DNA from: Flavobacteriia bacterium | GTDB lineage: Bacteria; Bacteroidota; Bacteroidia; Flavobacteriales; Schleiferiaceae | Assembly (NCBI GenBank): GCA_949516455.1 | Contig: CATILC010000031.1 | Span: 1 to 7,454, forward strand | Direction: 5' to 3' | Length of the DNA: 7,454 nt | In this document: positions 1 through 5,732 of the stretch, in pieces | Numbering within the stretch: position 1 is the stretch's first letter | How the letters are laid out: each line of letters begins with the position of its first letter | Program-made: the position numbers and the translations under genes | The notes under the pieces: generated by a model | Told to the model about the DNA's origin: nothing | What the model saw: the letters and a program-made list of their open reading frames with translations, nothing else | Database searches by the model: none

Positions 1-1209
1 AGGAGGGAGGAAGAGCGCATTCGCAGGATTCTGGAGGCGAGAAAACTTCAATTCGGTGCAGAAAGCGATGGATTGAAACGCTTTGCGAGCGCCCTTCAGA
101 CCAGAGCGGGCAGCGGCAAGGTGCGCGTTCTTCATTATGGCGACAGTCAGATCGAAGGCGACCGGATCAGCAGTGTGCTTCGTGATCGCCTGCAGAAGAG
201 ATTCGGAGGCTATGGACCGGGTATGATTGATGCCGTTTCGCAGGCACCCAGTATGTCCATCAAACAAAGGCATTCTGATCATTGGAAACGGCATACCCGA
301 TTCGGGCGGGTGGACACCTCTATAAAGCACGATCGGTACGGCATGCGTGCCGTATTTGCACAAAATGAAACGGCCTTGGATTCGGCGGCCTATCGGGCGG
401 ACAGCCTTTCGTGGGCTTGGTTGGAATTCGAGCCTTCCCGGCTCGGGTTTCTAAGGACCCGAAAATTCAGCAGCATGGTTCTGTATGCCCAGGCCAATGA
501 TCTTGATGTTCCCTATGAATTGCATGTCGACGACAGCCTGATGCACTCAGGTGTCTTTACCGTCTCGGAGGGAATGATCCGAAAGGAATGGATATTTCCT
601 GAGCAGCCTGGCGACATAAGGATGCGCATCGCTTCGGACAGATCCTTGAGTGTCTATGGGGTTTCGTTCGAAGGGCAGATCGGGCTCGTTCTGGACAACA
701 TCCCGATGCGAGGAGCTTCGGGGCTGGTGTTCTCTAAACTGGAAGGAGAGCACACGCAAACGATGTTGGCGAATGAAGCTGTGGGGCTGGTCCTTCTGCA
801 GTATGGTGGCAATACCGTTCCCTACATCAAAGACCGCAAGCGGGCAGAGAGCTATGCCCGGCGCCTTCGGTCCCAGTTGCGTTTGATGCGTTCCTGGATG
901 CCGGCGGCTTCTTTTGTTTTGATCGGTCCATCGGATATGAGCCAGAAAAAGGGGACTTCCTTTGAAACCTACGAATCTGTACTCTGGGTGCGCGATGCGC
1001 TCAAAGAGATGGCGATGGAAGAAGGCATTGGTTTTTGGGATCTGTTTGGAGCCATGGGCGGCTACAATTCTATGCCTGCCTGGGTGGCGAACGATCCGGC
1101 GCTGGCCGGACCCGACCACATTCACTTCACGCCAAAGGGGGCACGACAGGTAGGCGACTGGCTTGCGGATGCGTTCGATGAGGAATTGGACAAACTCATG
1201 CCCGAATAG
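1..1209 (+). CDS. SGNH/GDSL-family hydrolase or acyltransferase, 5'-truncated
   Basis: The reading frame is open from base 1 (402 codons to the TAG at 1207-1209) with no ATG near its left end, so the gene starts upstream of the window; the TTG at 73 is not a convincing start. Counting codons from base 1, the visible N-terminus is highly charged (Arg/Glu-rich, about residues 1-16). SGNH block I follows as HYGDSQIEGD with Ser49 (bases 145-147). About 165 residues that look beta-rich separate it from block II (RGASG, Gly238). Block III is QYGGN with Asn271, and block V is DHIHFT with Asp372 and His375. All four signature residues are therefore present. SGNH proteins beside MBOAT genes commonly work as periplasmic acetyltransferases or esterases on polysaccharides (AlgJ/AlgX, PatB type). 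The next gene is a diverged paralogue and starts 1 bp after this stop. A signal peptide or anchor cannot be judged because the N-terminus is missing. Acyl donor and substrate are unknown. Confidence 0.85.
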   Translation, partial: RREEERIRRILEARKLQFGAESDGLKRFASALQTRAGSGKVRVLHYGDSQIEGDRISSVLRDRLQKRFGGYGPGMIDAVSQAPSMSIKQRHSDHWKRHTRFGRVDTSIKHDRYGMRAVFAQNETALDSAAYRADSLSWAWLEFEPSRLGFLRTRKFSSMVLYAQANDLDVPYELHVDDSLMHSGVFTVSEGMIRKEWIFPEQPGDIRMRIASDRSLSVYGVSFEGQIGLVLDNIPMRGASGLVFSKLEGEHTQTMLANEAVGLVLLQYGGNTVPYIKDRKRAESYARRLRSQLRLMRSWMPAASFVLIGPSDMSQKKGTSFETYESVLWVRDALKEMAMEEGIGFWDLFGAMGGYNSMPAWVANDPALAGPDHIHFTPKGARQVGDWLADAFDEELDKLMPE

Positions 1210-1210
1210 A

Positions 1211-2455
1211 ATGCACAAAAGGATCCTTCTTCTTGTTTGCGGTTTGATCATGGGGCACAGCCTGATGGCTCAGGCCGACATCCAGCAGCGCTATCCTTTC
1301 CTTAAATTGGAAGCGAATGTGCTGCAGTTTCCTGCAGGGCAGGAAAAGATGAGTGCCTTCTTCAACCGACTGGAGGAATTGTCATTCTCAGGAAAAGGTC
1401 AACTCAACGTGCTGCACATCGGGGGCTCTCATGTGCAGGCGGGCACGCTCTCTTCCGCCATGAGGCAGGGCATGCAGCAACTGCATCCCGGGATCGCGGG
1501 GAGCAGAGGTTTTTTCTTCCCTATGCGCCTGGCGGGCACCAATCAACCTGCGAACTTTTCGGTTCAAGCCAACGGGCAGTGGGAGGGTTTTCGCTGTTCG
1601 GTCACTTCGCACAGCGCACAATGGGGAGTGGCCGGTATCGCAGCAGAGACCAGAGATGCCGATGCCCGGATCGACATCACCGCCTTTAGTGAAGACACGA
1701 TGCGTTGTTCCTTCAGACGCATCCGGATCTTCCATGTATTGGGTTCCGGTCATTTTCGTCCTGTTGTTCGGGACAGCAGCGATTTTCCAGACAGCTCGTT
1801 CACTCATCCCCATGGGTACACCGAGTTTATTTTCTCAGCGCCCAGGGATCGGTTCTCTTTTGAACTGACTGGCGACAGCACAGCTGATCGATTCGTCTTT
1901 CAGGGCATCCAATACCTGGAGGATCTGCCCGGGTTGAGTTATCATGCGATCGGGGTGAATGGGGCAAGCACAAAGAGCTATCTGCGATGTGCGGACTTGC
2001 CGGATCAATTGTCGGCCCTTTCGGCAGATCTGGTCATCCTCGGCATAGGGATCAATGACGCCTACGGACCGGAAGATTCATTCGATGCCGATGCCTTTGG
2101 TCTCCGCTACGACTCCCTGCTCAACTTTTTTGAGGCGGTCAATCCGGAGGTTGTCTTTGTTTTCATGAGCAACAACGACAGCTACTACAAGCGCAGGTAC
2201 CCGAACAGGAATGCGTTGAAGGTGCAGCAGGTCATGAAGCGACTGGCCAAAGAACGCGGGGGCGCCTATTGGGACCTGACCAGCTTGATGGGCGGCCTGG
2301 GCAGTGTGGATGCCTGGAAGGAGGCGGGCTTGGCCAAGAAGGACCGGATCCATTTTACGCGGGCGGGCTATCAGCTGCAGGCGCAGCTCTTCATTCATGC
2401 CTTTCAACAGGAATGGATCCAGCAGTTGCGCAGTAAATCGAGTCGTCGGCCATGA
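1211..2455 (+). CDS. Secreted SGNH/GDSL-family protein with GGS block I
   Basis: The protein has 414 residues from the ATG at 1211. This start is preferred over the in-frame ATG at 1163 because it gives a clean signal peptide: basic n-region HKR, hydrophobic core LLLVCGLIMG, likely cleavage after SLMA (residue 20), leaving Gln as the first mature residue. Block I reads HIGGSHVQAG with Ser73 (1427-1429), so the usual Asp of GDS is Gly72. Block II is VNGAS (Gly251), block III is GIGIND (Asn282), and block V is DRIHFT with Asp378 and His381. As in the upstream gene, roughly 175 residues lie between blocks I and II, and both share a WDL...MGG segment before block V, so the two are tandem paralogues. 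The probable role is periplasmic acyl transfer to, or removal from, a glycan together with the MBOAT protein. Its stop overlaps the MBOAT start (ATGA), which suggests translational coupling. Enzymatic direction and substrate are not determined. Confidence 0.88.
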   Translation: MHKRILLLVCGLIMGHSLMAQADIQQRYPFLKLEANVLQFPAGQEKMSAFFNRLEELSFSGKGQLNVLHIGGSHVQAGTLSSAMRQGMQQLHPGIAGSRGFFFPMRLAGTNQPANFSVQANGQWEGFRCSVTSHSAQWGVAGIAAETRDADARIDITAFSEDTMRCSFRRIRIFHVLGSGHFRPVVRDSSDFPDSSFTHPHGYTEFIFSAPRDRFSFELTGDSTADRFVFQGIQYLEDLPGLSYHAIGVNGASTKSYLRCADLPDQLSALSADLVILGIGINDAYGPEDSFDADAFGLRYDSLLNFFEAVNPEVVFVFMSNNDSYYKRRYPNRNALKVQQVMKRLAKERGGAYWDLTSLMGGLGSVDAWKEAGLAKKDRIHFTRAGYQLQAQLFIHAFQQEWIQQLRSKSSRRP

Positions 2456-4110
2456 ACGGATTCGATTGGAGCTTTTTGGCCTACGATCCGGAGCGTCCGT
2501 TGCTCTTCACTCAGTTCTATTTCTGGGCCTTTTTTGCACTGGTGCTGCTGATCTATTCGCTGATCTACCAGAAAAAGGCCGCACGGAACGCTTTTTTGTT
2601 CCTCTCCAGTCTGTTCTTCTACTACAAGACCAGCGGACTCTTCCTTTTCATTTTGATCTTTTCCACCCTCGCCGATTTTTTCATTGGAAGAGCGGTATAC
2701 AGAGCCGAAGGCAAAAAGCGGAAACAGTGGTGGGTGAGCTTGAGTGTGGCAGTGAATCTGCTGGTACTGGGCTATTTCAAGTACGCCTACTTCGTTACAG
2801 ACTTTCTCAATTCATCTCTTGGTCTTGAACTTCAGCCCGTCAATCACTTTGCTCTTTGGGCCAACCAGGCGATGGGAACGGATTTCGTCTTTGATCGGAT
2901 CCTGCTTCCGGTGGGCATCAGCTTCTTCACCTTCCAGACCATCAGCTATTCAGTGGACATCTACCGCGGACACATCAAGCCGGTGAAAAGCATCCTGGAC
3001 TTCGGCTTCTATGTTTCCTTTTTTCCTCAACTGGTGGCAGGCCCCATTGTGCGGGCATCGGATTTCATTCCGCAGCTGAGTCAATCTTACCGGCTCACCC
3101 GAGAGCAATTCGGACTCGGGCTTTTTTGGATTCTCAACGGGCTGCTCAAGAAAGTACTGCTGGCCGATTACCTCGCCCTGAATTTTGTGGACCGCGTGTT
3201 CGCCAATCCATCCATGTACACCGGATTCGAGAACATGATGGCCCTGTTCGGATATTCCATTCAGGTCTATGCGGACTTCTCGGGCTATACGGACATGGCC
3301 ATTGGGGTGGCCTTGTTGCTTGGCTTCCGTCTTCCCACCAATTTCAATTCCCCTTACAAGGCAAGCAGTGTAGGCGAATTCTGGAAGCGGTGGCACATTT
3401 CACTCAGCAAGTGGTTACAAGATTATCTATACATCCCCATGGGTGGAAATCGGGGCGGATCCATTTTTTCCTATGGTGCCATGATCACCATTCTCCTGGT
3501 CATTGGTCTTTTGTCGGGCAGCCTTGCGGGTCTGATCCTTGTCGCTGCGCTTCTGCTGGGTATGGGTGTCGGGATGGCCCTGAGTCCGAAATTCAAGCTG
3601 TGGATCGAGCACAACGTCAATTTGATGCTGACCATGCTGCTTGGCGGCCTGTGGCATGGGAGCAGTTGGAATTTTGTGGTTTGGGGCGGGCTGAACGGAC
3701 TGGGACTTGTGGTCTACAAGCTGTGGAAGAAGATCAGCCCCTGGAGCGACAAGAGTCGCTGGTACAACCGTGCCTGGGGGATCCTGCTCACTTTCACCTT
3801 CATCACCTTTACGCGTGCCTGGTTTCGCAACGAGAGTTTCGATCAGGCCTTGTTTATGATCGGGCACATCGGCAGTTCTTTTCAGTGGGATTTGATCCCG
3901 GAAATTCTCGTAAAGACCCGTGCGGTATTTGGCGTGATGCTCCTCGGATTGATCATCCATTGGCTGCCCTCTGACTTCAAGCAAGAGTACCGTGCGCGCT
4001 TCTCCTCAGCGCATTGGTCCGTGCAGTTGCTCCTCTGCTTTGGCTCCGTGGTCTGTGCCTACCAGATCCTGTCTGCAGACCTTCAGCCCTTCATTTATTT
4101 TGCCTTCTGA
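2452..4110 (+). CDS. MBOAT-family membrane O-acyltransferase (AlgI/PatA type)
   Basis: A 552-residue polytopic membrane protein of the family that takes an acyl group, usually acetyl, from a cytoplasmic donor and passes it across the inner membrane for modification of exported polysaccharide. Hallmarks are LPVGISFFTFQTISYS (152-167), FFPQLVAGPIVRASDF (190-205), the pair YADFSGYTDMAIG (273-285) and EFWKRWHISLSKWLQDYLYIP (309-329; His315), and GGLWHGSSWNFVVWGGLNG (398-416). His402 in WHG is the conserved, presumed catalytic histidine. Between GGNRGG (331-336) and NLMLTMLLGG there are about 53 residues with two strongly hydrophobic segments, more than I expect in classical AlgI. The start is the ATG overlapping the previous stop by 4 bp; the next gene starts on its own stop codon. 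Two SGNH genes directly upstream fit an MBOAT/SGNH O-acylation cassette. The family call is firm; acyl group and polymer are inferred. Confidence 0.95.
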   Translation: MNGFDWSFLAYDPERPLLFTQFYFWAFFALVLLIYSLIYQKKAARNAFLFLSSLFFYYKTSGLFLFILIFSTLADFFIGRAVYRAEGKKRKQWWVSLSVAVNLLVLGYFKYAYFVTDFLNSSLGLELQPVNHFALWANQAMGTDFVFDRILLPVGISFFTFQTISYSVDIYRGHIKPVKSILDFGFYVSFFPQLVAGPIVRASDFIPQLSQSYRLTREQFGLGLFWILNGLLKKVLLADYLALNFVDRVFANPSMYTGFENMMALFGYSIQVYADFSGYTDMAIGVALLLGFRLPTNFNSPYKASSVGEFWKRWHISLSKWLQDYLYIPMGGNRGGSIFSYGAMITILLVIGLLSGSLAGLILVAALLLGMGVGMALSPKFKLWIEHNVNLMLTMLLGGLWHGSSWNFVVWGGLNGLGLVVYKLWKKISPWSDKSRWYNRAWGILLTFTFITFTRAWFRNESFDQALFMIGHIGSSFQWDLIPEILVKTRAVFGVMLLGLIIHWLPSDFKQEYRARFSSAHWSVQLLLCFGSVVCAYQILSADLQPFIYFAF

Positions 4111-4793
4111 TGCGCTTGTGCCTGATTGTTCTGACGGCCCTTTCAGCCTTTCAAATAGCGGCCTGCAGCTGCACCGGTCCAGTGGTCTTTGAAAAGTCCA
4201 TTTCCGATGTGGTCGTTTGGGCGGAAGTCCTCGATCGGGTTTCGGTCCCGTCAACTCCGGGGGGAAGGGGAAAATGGCGTCTGACCGCCCTTGCTGTGAT
4301 CGAAGATTTTCGTGGAGCAGAAGGACAGGATACATTGTTTTTACTGGAAGATTCGGGTTTTGAATGCTACAAAGGCCTGAGTGATCCGACCATCGGAAAG
4401 CAGTTCATCTTAAGTGGCAGGCGGGACAGCATTCCTCAATTTTCTGCAGATTCGACCCTTGAATGGCGTTCGGTCCTTGTTGTTCCGCTCTGCTCTGAAG
4501 GGGAGTTGCAGGTGGTCGATGGGCGCGTGAGCGGATTCATTAAACGCAATCGCTATGTGAAGAAGCGCGAAGCACTTTCTTTCAAATACATGAAGGTGAA
4601 TGCGCTTTGGGATGATTATGTGGCCAAAGAAGAAAATCAGCCGGGTTCAGGCGATCGGATCCGCAAGCGCTACGAGAGAGCGAATGATCGTTTGGAACGC
4701 CGTGGGATGCGCTTGGAACGGAGGAGAAAAAAAGGCCGCTACCATCAAGATATGTCCATGGGCTCCTTTAGACGCTGGCTGCTTCGCCGCTAG
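4110..4793 (+). CDS. Exported TIMP/NTR-like protein with Arg-rich C-terminal tail
   Basis: The protein has 227 residues from the ATG at 4110, which shares one base with the MBOAT stop (TGATG). This start places a good signal sequence at the N-terminus (MRLCLIVLTALSAFQ) ending at IAAC, a match to the lipobox with Cys19. The mature protein would begin CSCTGP, followed by SDVVVWAEVL, strongly reminiscent of the CxC opening and D-V-V-x-x-A-x-V strand of TIMP and other netrin-like (NTR, OB-fold) domains. The only other mature cysteines are Cys86 and Cys128. TIMP disulfides join Cys1-Cys70 and Cys3-Cys99, so Cys19-Cys86 and Cys21-Cys128 would fit that topology. From about residue 183 the protein becomes a strongly basic, probably helical tail (RIRKRYER, RLERRRKKGR, RRWLLRR). 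The function is unknown; binding an anionic glycan or partner protein is conceivable from charge alone. It is a likely member of the acylation operon. The existence of the gene is well supported; the fold assignment is moderate. Confidence 0.75.
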   Translation: MRLCLIVLTALSAFQIAACSCTGPVVFEKSISDVVVWAEVLDRVSVPSTPGGRGKWRLTALAVIEDFRGAEGQDTLFLLEDSGFECYKGLSDPTIGKQFILSGRRDSIPQFSADSTLEWRSVLVVPLCSEGELQVVDGRVSGFIKRNRYVKKREALSFKYMKVNALWDDYVAKEENQPGSGDRIRKRYERANDRLERRGMRLERRRKKGRYHQDMSMGSFRRWLLRR

Positions 4794-4811
4794 ATGAATT
4801 GAGTCTGCTAC
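4794..4811. other. 18-bp convergent intergenic gap
   Basis: The two operons end tail to tail with only 18 bp between the TAG of the + strand gene and the TAG (read on the - strand) of the sulfotransferase gene. I see no GC-rich hairpin followed by a T-run on either strand here or in the flanking coding ends. Transcripts from both sides therefore probably overlap or are terminated by another mechanism. Confidence 0.6.
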
Positions 4812-5732
4812 CTAATTTGTCTTTTGGAGGGCCTGATACTCTGGCCATTCCCGCACGAAATCCAAACCGTGTCGCTCGGTCAAAGCGGCGACCTCCTCTT
4901 TGAATTGCTCGGTGAGGAACTCCTTCAGTTCGGGATGCAGTTCTTCTTTTTGGGCTTTGCCTTTGATGGGAAAATGTTCGATCAATCCATCCATGATGGC
5001 CTTCTTGGCCACAGCTCCAAAACGCTGTTTGATGGGTTGAATGAGCGGACTCTGCATGATCCGAATGATAAAAGTGAGCAGGCCACTTGGCGCCTGCTGC
5101 GTGCTGTTGGTGCTTGAAAGTCCTTCGTCTGTGCACTCGATGTCGAGAAATGTGCCCATTTGCGTTTGGAGATAGCCCTCTTCTTTGGTGAGTCGATCGT
5201 AATCGAGCAGAAGGAGATCTTCCCGTTTCACATATTTATGGAGCATATCCAGCTGGGTCGCATAAAATCCGTGCTCGATATAGGTCATGTCATTGTTTTC
5301 CAGGCTGTAGGTCCATTCCCTCTGGGGCGTGTACCGGAGGGCTTCCTTTTGATCCCGTCGCTCTGTTCCGCGCAAGCGGAAATACTTGAACGCACTGTGG
5401 GCCCGTGCTGTTGGCGATCGCAGGACCACTATGAACTTCGCATCTGATGGACAGTGTTCTCTGATGGCGATCATGGCCTCCTCATAGAACATGTAGTTCA
5501 CGCAACTGTGAAGCAGATAAGTGGCTTTTTTGTTGGGATAGCTGAGCGAATTCAGAAAGCTTTCCATCTTTCCTTCTCTATTCAGCCAGACAAAAAGATC
5601 GGTGTCTTTCAATTCAGCGGTCGATCGAATGGATGGCTGATCGGAGAGCCATTTGTGCAGACTGGTCGTTGCTGCTTTCTGCGCGCCAAGGATCAGGAGA
5701 TTGGGGAATTCTGCTTGCTCTGGAGGCTTCAT
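4812..5732 (-). CDS. PAPS-dependent sulfotransferase
   Basis: The product is 306 residues when started at the ATG on bases 5732-5730, which overlaps the flippase stop as ATGA. The longer in-frame start at 5846 would add 38 low-complexity residues and overlap the flippase by over 100 bp, so it is not preferred. The 5'-phosphosulfate-binding loop is LILGAQKAATTSLHKWL (12-28) with Lys19. The 3'-phosphate-binding motif is VVLRSPTARAHSAF (102-115) with Arg105 and Ser113. The end (LHPELKEFL ... DFVREWPEYQ, about 266-300) matches the usual C-terminal region of soluble sulfotransferase domains, so the protein is complete. No signal peptide or membrane segment is seen, in keeping with a cytoplasmic enzyme that moves sulfate from PAPS to a hydroxyl or amine. 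Coupling to a polysaccharide flippase suggests that a glycan or glycolipid precursor is sulfated before export. The acceptor is unknown and could also be a non-sugar lipid or metabolite. Confidence 0.9.
   Translation of the reverse strand: MKPPEQAEFPNLLILGAQKAATTSLHKWLSDQPSIRSTAELKDTDLFVWLNREGKMESFLNSLSYPNKKATYLLHSCVNYMFYEEAMIAIREHCPSDAKFIVVLRSPTARAHSAFKYFRLRGTERRDQKEALRYTPQREWTYSLENNDMTYIEHGFYATQLDMLHKYVKREDLLLLDYDRLTKEEGYLQTQMGTFLDIECTDEGLSSTNSTQQAPSGLLTFIIRIMQSPLIQPIKQRFGAVAKKAIMDGLIEHFPIKGKAQKEELHPELKEFLTEQFKEEVAALTERHGLDFVREWPEYQALQKTN

Noticed and set aside
73..1209. First SGNH gene starting at the TTG at 73
   Set aside because: The frame continues open to base 1 with plausible coding sequence, so TTG 73 is an internal Leu codon of a gene cut by the window edge.
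1163..1210. Earlier ATG for the second SGNH gene
   Set aside because: It would add 16 polar residues ahead of a clear signal peptide and overlap the previous gene; the ATG at 1211 sits 1 bp after the stop.
547..1251. - strand open frame of 234 codons opposite the first SGNH gene
   Set aside because: It is antisense to a gene with intact SGNH motifs, is Arg/His-rich and shows no recognisable family.
3126..3974. Long + strand open frame of 282 codons inside the MBOAT gene
   Set aside because: It is an out-of-frame reading of the MBOAT coding sequence with His/Gln/Arg-rich nonsense composition and no domain resemblance.
3427..3984. - strand open frame of 185 codons opposite the MBOAT gene
   Set aside because: It is a Gln/Asp/Lys-rich product complementary to membrane-helix codons, which is typical of antisense artefacts.
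4014..4109. Earlier ATG for the NTR-like gene
   Set aside because: It would overlap the MBOAT gene by almost 100 bp and bury the signal sequence; the TGATG junction at 4108-4112 is the natural start.
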